From: Candidatus Cloacimonetes bacterium ADurb.Bin211
Lineage (GTDB): Bacteria > Cloacimonadota > Cloacimonadia > Cloacimonadales > Cloacimonadaceae
Direction: 5' to 3'
DNA: 34,232 nucleotides
Assembly (NCBI GenBank): GCA_002070045.1
Contig: MWCN01000160.1
Location: 1 to 34,232 of the forward strand
The notes beneath the pieces are model-generated. The model was not told the DNA's origin and did no database searches. It saw only the letters and a program-made list of their open reading frames with translations. This document shows positions 26,393 through 33,545 of the stretch, in pieces (the first letter of the stretch is position 1; the number at the start of each line of letters is the position of its first letter). Position numbers and translations under genes: made by a program.

Positions 26393-26770
26393 ATGATTGC
26401 ATTACGTCAGCTTTATCATTGCACTATTTGTGGCAATGTGGTAGAAGTTACTTTTGTTGGAGGAGGAGAATTAGTCTGCTGTGGTAAACCAATGGAATTA
26501 CTTGAAGGCAATACTGTAGATGCTGCAACGGAAAAGCATGTGCCTGTTTTGATTGATTTGGGTGATAAAGTAAAAGTAACCGTTGGTTCTGTGCCACATC
26601 CTATGGAAGAGAAACATTATATTACGATGATTGAAGTTCTTACAGAAAAGAAGGTTTTACGTTATGAACTTAAACCAGGGGAAGCTCCTGAAGCAACTTT
26701 CTGTGTGAAAGCGGAAGAAGTTATTGGTGTCCGTGAATACTGTAATATCCACGGATTATGGAAAGCATAA
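26393..26770 (+). CDS. dfx: Desulfoferrodoxin (two-iron superoxide reductase)
   Basis: This 125-residue protein reduces superoxide to hydrogen peroxide without making oxygen, the usual strategy in anaerobes. The N-terminal desulforedoxin domain has its four cysteines (C10, C13, C29, C30) for the FeCys4 centre. The catalytic domain has the complete His4Cys set (H49, H69, H75, H120 and C117), and E47-K48 before H49 are the residues that assist catalysis. I chose the ATG at 26393 over an upstream TTG at 26375 because AAGGAG (26380-26385) is properly spaced for the ATG and the family begins there. It leads a run of rubrerythrin, rubredoxin and ferritin-like genes, which gives its likely electron donor (rubredoxin) and the next enzyme (rubrerythrin, which removes the peroxide produced). 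Confidence 0.96.
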   Translation: MIALRQLYHCTICGNVVEVTFVGGGELVCCGKPMELLEGNTVDAATEKHVPVLIDLGDKVKVTVGSVPHPMEEKHYITMIEVLTEKKVLRYELKPGEAPEATFCVKAEEVIGVREYCNIHGLWKA

Positions 26771-26795
26771 TCATAAAAAATAGAAGGAGGAAAAA

Positions 26796-27386
26796 ATGGC
26801 ATTTAAAGATAGTAGAACAGCTGATAATCTAATGAAATCATTTGCTGGAGAAGCACAAGCTCGATTGCGTTATCAATATGCAGCACGCGTTGCAGAAAAG
26901 GAAGGATTTATTCAGATTAAGAATATCTTCAATGAAACCGCAGACAATGAAAAAGAACATGCTAAACTCTTTATCAAACATCTAATAGCTAATGGACTGG
27001 AAGGAGAAGCCAGAAATATTATGGCTTCTTATCCTATAGGTTGGTCTCCCGATAGCACGCTAAAAAATCTTCTCTATGCAGCAAATGGTGAAAAGGAAGA
27101 ATGGAGCGAGCTCTATCCAATGTTTGCTGAAATAGCAGAAGAAGAAGGTTATACTGATATAGCTAATACCTGGCGACAGGTGATCAAGGTAGAACAACAG
27201 CATGAGAAGCGCTATCGTAAACTATATGAGAATGTTAAAAACCAAATGGTCTTCAAGAGAAATGAGAAGGTTTACTGGAAATGTAATAATTGTGGCTATA
27301 TCCATGAAGGCACAGAAGCTCCATTAACTTGTCCCTGTTGTCAGCATCCACAAGCCTATTTTGAAGTCCTTTGTGAAAATTACTGA
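26796..27386 (+). CDS. rbr: Rubrerythrin
   Basis: This 196-residue peroxidase reduces hydrogen peroxide to water at a diiron site. The four-helix domain has E19 in FAGEAQARLRY, E52 and H55 in NEKEH, E99 and E102 in GEKEEW, and E133 and H136 in VEQQHEKRY. The C-terminal rubredoxin-like domain has C163 and C166 (KCNNCG) and C179 and C182 (CPCC). It is thus a classical long rubrerythrin with both electron-relay and catalytic parts. An AAGGAGG site lies upstream. It follows dfx by 25 bases and precedes the rubredoxin gene by 12, so the three are co-transcribed and functionally linked in oxygen defence. Confidence 0.96.
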   Translation: MAFKDSRTADNLMKSFAGEAQARLRYQYAARVAEKEGFIQIKNIFNETADNEKEHAKLFIKHLIANGLEGEARNIMASYPIGWSPDSTLKNLLYAANGEKEEWSELYPMFAEIAEEEGYTDIANTWRQVIKVEQQHEKRYRKLYENVKNQMVFKRNEKVYWKCNNCGYIHEGTEAPLTCPCCQHPQAYFEVLCENY

Positions 27387-27398
27387 GGGGAGGATAAT

Positions 27399-27539
27399 AT
27401 GCAAAAATATCAATGCATAGCCTGCGGTTATATCTATGATCCAGCAGAAAATGATGACATCCCATTTGAGCAACTTCCAGATGACTGGACTTGCCCGGAA
27501 TGTGGAGTCGGCAAAGATATGTTTGAACCGATAGACTAA
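27399..27539 (+). CDS. rd: Short-loop rubredoxin (46 residues)
   Basis: The translation has two Cys pairs, C6/C9 in [11 protein letters not shown] and C32/C35 in [10 protein letters not shown], the FeCys4 site of rubredoxin, plus LPDDW and a C-terminal MFEPID. Ordinary rubredoxins have 52-54 residues; here the loop between DPAEND and [10 protein letters not shown] is about seven residues shorter, as in the 45-residue rubredoxin of Desulfovibrio desulfuricans. A GGGGAGGA ribosome site precedes the ATG. Its short length means a minimum-length ORF filter would miss it. As a one-electron carrier placed directly after dfx and rbr it is the probable donor to both. Confidence 0.95.
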   Translation: MQKYQCIACGYIYDPAENDDIPFEQLPDDWTCPECGVGKDMFEPID

Positions 27540-27554
27540 TAAACACTAAACTAG

Positions 27555-27583
27555 AGGAAAGCCTGCTTGACGCAGGCTTTCCT
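27555..27583 (+). terminator. Strong hairpin after the rubredoxin gene
   Basis: AGGAAAGCCTGC and GCAGGCTTTCCT form a perfect 12-bp stem with loop TTGAC. Only TGTATAAA follows, so it may be a partial terminator or an mRNA-stabilising hairpin that tunes expression of the next gene. Confidence 0.6.
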
Positions 27584-27599
27584 GTATAAAAGGATAAAA

Positions 27600-28046
27600 A
27601 TGACAGCTCAAGAATTTCAAAAAATAATTGATTTTGCTATCGCTCGGGAAGAGGAATCTATCAAGTTTTATCAAGACCTCCAGAATGAAACTAAATTCCA
27701 GGGTCAGTTAGCTATGTTAAAAGAATTGGAGTCAATGGAAAAAGCTCATAAAGCCGCTCTGGAAAACCTTCACTATACTAACGATTTTCATATAGATAAA
27801 GTGCCCAATCTACATATATCTGAATATCTGACTGACGATGTGGAAAATCTTGACCTCAACTATCCAAATTTACTTATTATGGCTATGAAACGTGAGGATA
27901 TATCTCTACACCTTTACACTGAACTCAGCTTTAGATTCGCCGATGAACAGATAGGCACTCTTTTCCGTAAACTTGCTTCTGAGGAGGCAAAACACAAACT
28001 CTGGTTTGAAACTTTATATGATGAGTGGTTAAAACAGGGTAATTAG
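27600..28046 (+). CDS. Ferritin-like/rubrerythrin-like diiron protein without rubredoxin domain
   Basis: This 148-residue all-helical protein is of the COG1633 ferritin-like type. Helix motifs are E18/E19 in REEESIKFY, E47 and H50 in MEKAH, the KREDISLHLYTEL helix, and EEAKHKLWFE, which supplies a second Glu-x-x-His pair; together they would bind two irons. It lacks the C-terminal rubredoxin domain of true rubrerythrin, so it would need an external reductant such as the neighbouring rubredoxin. I take the ATG at 27600 (AAGGAT upstream) rather than a TTG at 27567 that lies within the hairpin loop. It lies 60 bases after the rubredoxin stop. A peroxide-handling or iron-binding role is inferred. 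Confidence 0.85.
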   Translation: MTAQEFQKIIDFAIAREEESIKFYQDLQNETKFQGQLAMLKELESMEKAHKAALENLHYTNDFHIDKVPNLHISEYLTDDVENLDLNYPNLLIMAMKREDISLHLYTELSFRFADEQIGTLFRKLASEEAKHKLWFETLYDEWLKQGN

Positions 28047-28050
28047 AGTT

Positions 28051-28722
28051 TTGAAAATAGCTCTTGATACTTCTCAATCCTCTGGTTCCATCGCTTTATG
28101 GGATAAGGGTAAAACAGTCTGGTCTGCCTGTTTTGATATCCGTATTACTCATAGTGAGACTTTAATGCCTCAAATTGATGCCGCTATGAAATTCTGTGGC
28201 TACCAACCAGCTGATATCAAGACGGTTCTTGTCACCAGTGGTCCCGGCTCTTTTACTGGATTAAGAATTGGTCTTGCTACTGCTAAAGGTATAGCCTATG
28301 CTTTAAAAATACCACTTTTAACTTATACCAGTCTCCAGCTTTATGCTCTACAACGATATCACTGTAGTAAGAATATTCTGGTGATGCTGGATGCTAAAAT
28401 GCAAGAGGTGTATGCTGCTCTTTATAATGAAAATCTGGAAGAAATATATCCTCCTCAGGTCTCCACTCTGGAAGATATACTATCCTGGGAATTTGGAGAT
28501 TGTTATCTTATTGAAAGGGGAATAAAATCCTTAGAGTTGTTTTCCCAGGAAAAGAATAAACCTTTTATCTCTGTTCCTGATTTACCTGTCAGTGCAGCAG
28601 GATTGTTTTTACTGCAAGAAATCTTCCCTCAACCAGAAGTTTACAATCTGGATTATATTGCCAATCTGGAACCTGAGTATTTGAGAGAATATACTGCTCA
28701 GGTTCAAAAGAAACAAAAATAA
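28051..28722 (+). CDS. tsaB: tRNA t6A biosynthesis protein TsaB
   Basis: This 223-residue protein is of the TsaB/YeaZ type, an ASKHA-fold partner of TsaD in the threonylcarbamoyl-adenosine (t6A) modification of tRNAs reading ANN codons. Diagnostic features are KIALDTSQSSGSIAL at the start, THSETLMPQID, and TSGPGSFTGLRIGLATAKGIA, the conserved TsaB signature. The length matches E. coli TsaB (231). The start is TTG at 28051, 4 bases after the ferritin-like stop; its ribosome site is weak (TAGAG), so translation is likely coupled to the gene before. Placement at the end of an oxygen-defence run is probably chance co-transcription. No other tsa gene is in the window. Confidence 0.93.
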   Translation: MKIALDTSQSSGSIALWDKGKTVWSACFDIRITHSETLMPQIDAAMKFCGYQPADIKTVLVTSGPGSFTGLRIGLATAKGIAYALKIPLLTYTSLQLYALQRYHCSKNILVMLDAKMQEVYAALYNENLEEIYPPQVSTLEDILSWEFGDCYLIERGIKSLELFSQEKNKPFISVPDLPVSAAGLFLLQEIFPQPEVYNLDYIANLEPEYLREYTAQVQKKQK

Positions 28723-28758
28723 GCTAATCGGATATTACAAGCTACTAAATTTTGAAAA

Positions 28759-28780
28759 GGATAAAGCAGCTCCTTTATCC
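28759..28780 (+). terminator. Possible terminator hairpin after tsaB
   Basis: GGATAAAG-CAGCTC-CTTTATCC gives an 8-bp stem 36 bases after the tsaB stop, but no T-run follows and the stem is not GC-rich. Confidence 0.4.
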
Positions 28781-28799
28781 ATAATGTATTATATTCAAT

Positions 28800-28815
28800 T
28801 ATTCATATGTGAATA
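28800..28815. promoter_or_regulatory. Palindrome, candidate operator upstream of the purine operon
   Basis: TATTCA-TATG-TGAATA has perfect 6-base arms. It lies 14 bases upstream of the TTGACA of the ssnA promoter, where a dimeric regulator could bind. It does not match the CRP or FNR consensus well. Confidence 0.35.
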
Positions 28816-28829
28816 TGATGTTTTTCTGA

Positions 28830-28858
28830 TTGACAGAAAATAGAATATATATTTTTAT
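28830..28858 (+). promoter_or_regulatory. Promoter for the ssnA operon
   Basis: A perfect TTGACA (28830-28835) with a 17-base spacer to TTTTAT (28853-28858) lies about 30 bases before the ssnA ATG. The downstream genes are close or overlapping, so this may drive the whole cluster. Confidence 0.45.
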
Positions 28859-28888
28859 AAAAATAAATAAGATTAAGGGATAAAGAAA

Positions 28889-30217
28889 ATGCAACCCTAT
28901 TTAATAAATGGCGGAATAATTTTGACTTTTAATCCAGAACTGCCCTTACTGGAAGATTATTCCTTACTGGTAAACGATGGGAAAATAAACCAAATCTTGA
29001 AAGATACAGAGATAGAATCTTTACCCTATGAGAGATTGGATGCCCAAGGAAAAATTATAATGCCTGGCTTAATCAACGCTCATCATCATTTTTATAGCAC
29101 TTTAGTAACAGGCTTGACTAAAGCAACTCCCGCTAAAGATTTTCTGGGGGTGCTGGAAAATCTATGGTGGCGTTTAGATAAACAACTTACTGCAGAAGAT
29201 ATTTATATCAGTGCTTTAATTTCTGCAATGAATGCTATTAGAAAAGGCTGCACTACAATCTTTGATCATCATTCCAGTCCTGGCACAATCAAAGGTTCTT
29301 TATCTCAAATTGCTAAAGCCATTCAGGAAAGTGGAATTCGTGCTTCTCTTTGCTATGAGGTTTCCGATAGAGATGGAATAGATAAATGCGAAGAAGGTAT
29401 TCTGGAAAATGTGACCTGGTTGCAACAAGTCTCTCAGGAACAAAATCCCAGACTTAAAGGACTTTTTGGAATGCATGCAGCATTTACCCTTTCTGATGAT
29501 TCTTTGCAGGAAATAGCAGATTGGGTGGATAAACTCAACTGTGGTATTCACATTCATATAGCTGAAGGGGAGTATGATGAACTTTTTAATATTCAGCACT
29601 ATGGGCAAAGAGTGATTGAAAGACTCTGTGATTTTGACCTCCTGAATTGTCATAGTCTTCTGGCACATGGAGTTCATCTAAATGCCAGAGAAATGATGTT
29701 GATAGAAGAAGCTGGTGCTGCTGTTATTACAAATCCTCAATCCAACTTGAATAATGCTGTAGGAATAGCAGATATATGCAAAATGGATGAATTAGGTATC
29801 ACTGTAGGATTAGGAACAGATGCTATGACCACTAATATGCTGGAAGAACTGAGAATTGGAATCTGGGCACAACATCTGAAACAAAACAATCCTTCTGCAG
29901 GTTTTAAAGAAATGACTAAAACCCTACTTTTCAATAATCCTTTAATTGCTCAAAAATACTGGGGAGAATATTTTGGCACTATAGCTGAAGGAGCACCAGC
30001 TGATATTATTCTGATAGATTATGAGCCTCCTACTCCCTTAAATGAAGAAAACTGGATTGGACATATAGTTAATGGCATCTCTCAAGCTAATGTAAATACT
30101 ACTATTTGTGCTGGAGAGATTCTAATGTGGAATGGTCAATTGATGTTACCTGTAGATGAGAATGAAGTTCGGAAAAGAGGTTGTGAACTTGCCAGTGCTT
30201 TATGGGAAAGATTTTAA
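28889..30217 (+). CDS. ssnA: SsnA-type aminohydrolase
   Basis: This 442-residue amidohydrolase-superfamily protein has the same length as I recall for E. coli SsnA. MPGLINAHHHFYST carries the metal HxH (H65, H67). Later metal and catalytic motifs are FGMHAAFTLS, HIHIAEGE and GLGTDAMTTN (the Asp of the superfamily). The LWWRLDKQL stretch after the HxH motif is typical of SsnA/guanine-deaminase-like enzymes. SsnA occurs with ygeY and molybdenum hydroxylase genes in selenium-linked purine catabolism. Its exact substrate is debated; it is presumed to hydrolyse or deaminate a purine-derived ring or amidine. It is the first gene of a tight cluster (10 bases to the next). A weak AGGGA site precedes the ATG. 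Confidence 0.9.
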   Translation: MQPYLINGGIILTFNPELPLLEDYSLLVNDGKINQILKDTEIESLPYERLDAQGKIIMPGLINAHHHFYSTLVTGLTKATPAKDFLGVLENLWWRLDKQLTAEDIYISALISAMNAIRKGCTTIFDHHSSPGTIKGSLSQIAKAIQESGIRASLCYEVSDRDGIDKCEEGILENVTWLQQVSQEQNPRLKGLFGMHAAFTLSDDSLQEIADWVDKLNCGIHIHIAEGEYDELFNIQHYGQRVIERLCDFDLLNCHSLLAHGVHLNAREMMLIEEAGAAVITNPQSNLNNAVGIADICKMDELGITVGLGTDAMTTNMLEELRIGIWAQHLKQNNPSAGFKEMTKTLLFNNPLIAQKYWGEYFGTIAEGAPADIILIDYEPPTPLNEENWIGHIVNGISQANVNTTICAGEILMWNGQLMLPVDENEVRKRGCELASALWERF

Positions 30218-30226
30218 GGAAGATAA

Positions 30227-31420
30227 ATGTATCTAAAGATTTTAGAAAAAGCCCAAGAATATGAATCTGAAAACATTCGTTACCTTACAGATATGATTCG
30301 CATACCTGCTTTTTCCACTAAAGAAAAAGAATTAGCAGAATATATCTTGCAGGAAATGCAAAAAGCAGGATTTGATGAAGCTTTTATAGACCCTCTGGGA
30401 AATGTTATAGGAAAAATAGGTAATGGGAAAAATATAATTGCTTTTGATGCTCATATAGATACCGTCTATCCAGGAGACCTTTCTTTATGGAATTTTAACC
30501 CCTTTGAACCTCAGGTAAAAGATGGAATGATTTGGGGAAGAGGAGCTGTTGACCAGGAAGGTGGAATGGCTTCAATGCTTACAGCTGCTCGCATTATAAA
30601 AGAGTTAAATCTAAATTCAAAGTTTAGCATTTATTTTATGGGCACAGTTATGGAAGAAGATTGTGATGGACTTTGCTGGCAGTATATCATAAGAGAAGAT
30701 AAAATAGTGCCTGAATTGGTAGTCATCACGGAACCCACCAATATGAATATATATCGTGGACATCGTGGCAGGATGGAAATGAAAGTTTTTGTTCAGGGTC
30801 GTTCCTGTCACGCTTCAGCTCCAGAAAGAGGAGTTAATGCTATTTATAAAATTAGTCGTATTGCTCTGGAAATAGAGAAGCTTAATGAACATTTACGCTA
30901 TGATGACTTTCTGGGAAAGGGTACTATTGCGGCTACGGAAGTTTATTTTACAGGACCTTCACAATGTGCTATTCCCGATAGTGCCAATCTGCATCTAGAC
31001 CGCAGACTCACCCAGGGTGAAAACAAAGAAATTGCAGTAGAAGAAGTTAAAGAAGCCTGTCAATTGGCTGGAGAATCAGATGCACGCATCCAGCTTTTAA
31101 CCTATAGTGAACCTTCATATACGGGATTGGTCTATCCAACCGAAAAATATTATCCTACCTGGGTTACTCCCGAGGATTCCCCCTATCTTAAAATTGCTGA
31201 GTCAGTCTATAACCAAACTTTAGGGCGAAAACCTATAATTGATAAATGGACATTTTCCACCAATGGTGTTGCCATTGCAGGAATGCACCATATACCCTGT
31301 CTTGGTTTAGGTCCTGGCAATGAAGTTTATGCTCATGCCCCTAATGAAGCTACTCCTATTATCCATCTAACCGAAGCTGCAGCTTTTTATGCCGCTTTAA
31401 TCTATGCTTTAAATCAATGA
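30227..31420 (+). CDS. ygeY: YgeY-type M20 family hydrolase (selenium metabolism-linked)
   Basis: This 397-residue protein is of the M20 metallopeptidase/deacylase family. Metal-site motifs are AFDAHIDTV (H76, D78), WGRGAVDQEGG (D109), MEEDCDG (catalytic E143 and metal E144), TEPTNMNIYRGHRGRMEM and, near the end, an HAPNEATP stretch with the last His ligand. The long IYRGHRGRMEM segment and conserved cysteines fit the YgeY subgroup rather than ArgE or DapE. YgeY is part of the anaerobic purine-degradation cluster of E. coli and gut anaerobes, where it is thought to cut an amide of a ring-opened intermediate. A GGAAGAT site precedes the ATG. The next gene overlaps its stop by 4 bases (ATGA). 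Confidence 0.88.
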   Translation: MYLKILEKAQEYESENIRYLTDMIRIPAFSTKEKELAEYILQEMQKAGFDEAFIDPLGNVIGKIGNGKNIIAFDAHIDTVYPGDLSLWNFNPFEPQVKDGMIWGRGAVDQEGGMASMLTAARIIKELNLNSKFSIYFMGTVMEEDCDGLCWQYIIREDKIVPELVVITEPTNMNIYRGHRGRMEMKVFVQGRSCHASAPERGVNAIYKISRIALEIEKLNEHLRYDDFLGKGTIAATEVYFTGPSQCAIPDSANLHLDRRLTQGENKEIAVEEVKEACQLAGESDARIQLLTYSEPSYTGLVYPTEKYYPTWVTPEDSPYLKIAESVYNQTLGRKPIIDKWTFSTNGVAIAGMHHIPCLGLGPGNEVYAHAPNEATPIIHLTEAAAFYAALIYALNQ

Positions 31421-32574
31421 GTTTTTTTTATAAGTGGCGCTGTACCAATTGTGGCACTGAATATGAATTGGATGAGGTCCATTATCTTTGCCCTCAATGT
31501 AGCAAAAAGTGGATTGCTTGTTCTCCTCTAATAGGAATTTTAGAAGCTACATTTGATTATCCAGCGATTAAACAGGAATGGGATATGAAACCTAATCCCA
31601 GATTATTCAGTGTTCTTGAGGAAAAATTCTATCCTCCTCTTCCTGTTGGTAATACACCCATTTTTAAACCGGAAAGACTAAGTCAAACCCTGAATTTGCC
31701 TAATTTGTTTATTAAAAATGACGCGCTTAATCCTAGCGGTTCTTTAAAAGACCGTGCCTCCGAATTAGTGGTGGCAGATGCCATTAGATTAGGAATAGAT
31801 AGAATTGTCTGTGCTTCCACTGGAAATGCTGCTTCCTCTCTTGCCTGTATTTGTGCAGCTGCAGGAAAAGAAGCTATAATATTCGTTCCCCAATCCATTC
31901 CAGAGGGAAAACTTATTCAGATTAAGGTGCATGGAGCTAAGCTTTATACTGTATCTGGAACCTATGACGATGCCTTCAATTCTGCCCTTGCTTATTCTGC
32001 TAATAATGATTGTTTAAATAGAAACACCGCATTTAATCCGCTTACTATTGAAGGAAAAAAGTCTGCAGGAATAGAAATATTTCTTCAATTAAAGGATATT
32101 CCTGATTGGATTATAATACCTGTTGGCGATGGTGTTATTCTGGGAGGTATTTATAAAGCTTTCATAGACTTGAAATCTGCTGGTATAATAGAGAAATTAC
32201 CTAAACTTCTTTCCGTTCAATCAGAAAGCTCTGATGCTATCACTTCCTACTGGGAAACAGGAACCTATCATAACGCCAATCATCCTCACACTATAGCTGA
32301 TTCAATCTCAGTTAAAACTCCCGCTAATGCACACTGGGCAGTTGAAGCTTTGTACCAAACGCAAGGAAAATCAATCCGTGTTTCCGATGATGAAATACTT
32401 TCAGACCAGAAATATCTGGCACAAACGACTGGAATCTTTGCTGAACCTTCTTCTGCAGCAGTTTTCTCAGGATTGAAAAAGGCTTTAACCCAGCAATGGA
32501 TTAAACCAGAAGAGAAGGTTGTTCTGCTCATTACAGGAACTGGCTTAAAGGATATCAATGCCGCTAGATTATAA
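31417..32574 (+). CDS. Threonine-synthase-like PLP enzyme with zinc ribbon
   Basis: This 385-residue fold-type II PLP enzyme begins with a zinc ribbon (C9/C12 in CTNC and C25/C28 in CPQC), seen in a subset of threonine synthases. The PLP lysine is K111 in NPSGSLKDRAS. STGNAASSLACI and PVGDGVILGGIYKAF are the phosphate-binding and glycine-rich loops. By sequence it would be called threonine synthase (phosphohomoserine to threonine). Its setting between ygeY and amidohydrolase genes, with 4-base and 17-base overlaps, instead suggests an ammonia-lyase step of purine degradation, the position held by YgeX (diaminopropionate ammonia-lyase) in E. coli. The sequence is clearly not YgeX itself. The fold is certain; the substrate is inferred from context only. 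Confidence 0.8.
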   Translation: MSFFYKWRCTNCGTEYELDEVHYLCPQCSKKWIACSPLIGILEATFDYPAIKQEWDMKPNPRLFSVLEEKFYPPLPVGNTPIFKPERLSQTLNLPNLFIKNDALNPSGSLKDRASELVVADAIRLGIDRIVCASTGNAASSLACICAAAGKEAIIFVPQSIPEGKLIQIKVHGAKLYTVSGTYDDAFNSALAYSANNDCLNRNTAFNPLTIEGKKSAGIEIFLQLKDIPDWIIIPVGDGVILGGIYKAFIDLKSAGIIEKLPKLLSVQSESSDAITSYWETGTYHNANHPHTIADSISVKTPANAHWAVEALYQTQGKSIRVSDDEILSDQKYLAQTTGIFAEPSSAAVFSGLKKALTQQWIKPEEKVVLLITGTGLKDINAARL

Positions 32575-33535
32575 ACCTTCAGGAATCTGTGATTTTCATG
32601 TCCATATCGGCGAAAAAATAAACGGATATGATTTACGGGATGATTTTTCTGATCTGGAAAGAATTGCTATAGTCAATGGAATTGCTGGAATTGGCGCTTT
32701 TGTTACTGAAGAACCAGGTCTTTCTCTTACTGATAAATTTAGAAAGATGCAAGAAAAAGCGAGACTCAATTTTAAAGGAAAAGTTCACTGGCATCTAACT
32801 CCAATTCAAGCTGAAATAGATGAATTGTTTCCTCTTCTGCAAGAAGGATGGGATTTAAAATTCTATACCACCTATCGTGAATCTGGTTTGTACAGCTCTT
32901 ATGAACAAATAGAACACTGGATGGAAAATCTATCGGATATTAAAACCAGAATTTTAGTCCATTGTGAAGATGACCGGATTATTGCTCAGGCTTCTGCTGA
33001 GCATCCTTTTCGCACCCCTTATGACCATACTCTCAGAAGACCGGAACTAGCAGAAATAGTTGCTGTAGAAAAAGTCTTGAATTTAGCTATAAAACATACT
33101 TATCCAGTACATATAGTTCATATTTCTTCACCTAAAGCTGCAATTATGGTTAAAGAAGCTAAGTCTGAATATCCCTTTATAACCTGTGAGACTGCACCTC
33201 ATTATCTTATATATAATGAAAATAGATTGTCGGGCATAAATGCTCATCGCTGGCTTTGCACACCACCATTCAGAAGTGAAAAATCTCGTAGACTTTTAGT
33301 AGAACTCCTGCAAGATGGATATTTTGATATTATAGCCAGTGACCATTGTCCTTTTAAAATTGAAGATAAAGACCGCTTTAAAGATAATCTTCCACTGGTG
33401 CCCTGTGGTATCCCTGGTTTGGAAACACTTTACTCCAGTATGTACAACAACTTTGTGGAACCAGAAATTATCTCTCAAGCATATCTGGATGAAATGACCA
33501 TTTATAAACCGAAGACTTTAATGTCCTGCTTTTAA
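32558..33535 (+). CDS. Minimal amidohydrolase related to dihydroorotase/hydantoinase
   Basis: This 325-residue metal-dependent amidohydrolase has DFHVHIGE (H14, H16), the carboxylated-lysine candidate K101 (WDLKFYTT), HIVHISSPKA, CETAPHYL and the catalytic Asp D262 (ASDHCPF), so the binuclear site is complete. Dihydroorotases and dihydropyrimidinases normally have 400-460 residues, with a beta-sandwich built from about 50 N-terminal and 60-90 C-terminal residues. Here the HxH motif starts at residue 14 and the protein stops about 60 residues after D262, so the sandwich is missing at both ends. The stop is only 10 bases before the next ATG. It occupies the hyuA position of the E. coli cluster and probably opens a hydantoin- or pyrimidine-like ring (inference). 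It overlaps the preceding gene by 17 bases. Confidence 0.82.
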   Translation: MPLDYKPSGICDFHVHIGEKINGYDLRDDFSDLERIAIVNGIAGIGAFVTEEPGLSLTDKFRKMQEKARLNFKGKVHWHLTPIQAEIDELFPLLQEGWDLKFYTTYRESGLYSSYEQIEHWMENLSDIKTRILVHCEDDRIIAQASAEHPFRTPYDHTLRRPELAEIVAVEKVLNLAIKHTYPVHIVHISSPKAAIMVKEAKSEYPFITCETAPHYLIYNENRLSGINAHRWLCTPPFRSEKSRRLLVELLQDGYFDIIASDHCPFKIEDKDRFKDNLPLVPCGIPGLETLYSSMYNNFVEPEIISQAYLDEMTIYKPKTLMSCF

Positions 33536-33545
33536 GAGTATTAAT

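Noticed and set aside
27567-27599. TTG start for the ferritin-like gene
   Set aside because: It lies in the loop of the 12-bp hairpin, encodes nothing family-like, and the ATG at 27600 has its own ribosome site.
33480-33545. Frameshift truncating the amidohydrolase
   Set aside because: The next gene starts 10 bases after the stop, leaving no room for the missing C-terminus; the N-terminus is short as well, so the small size looks genuine.
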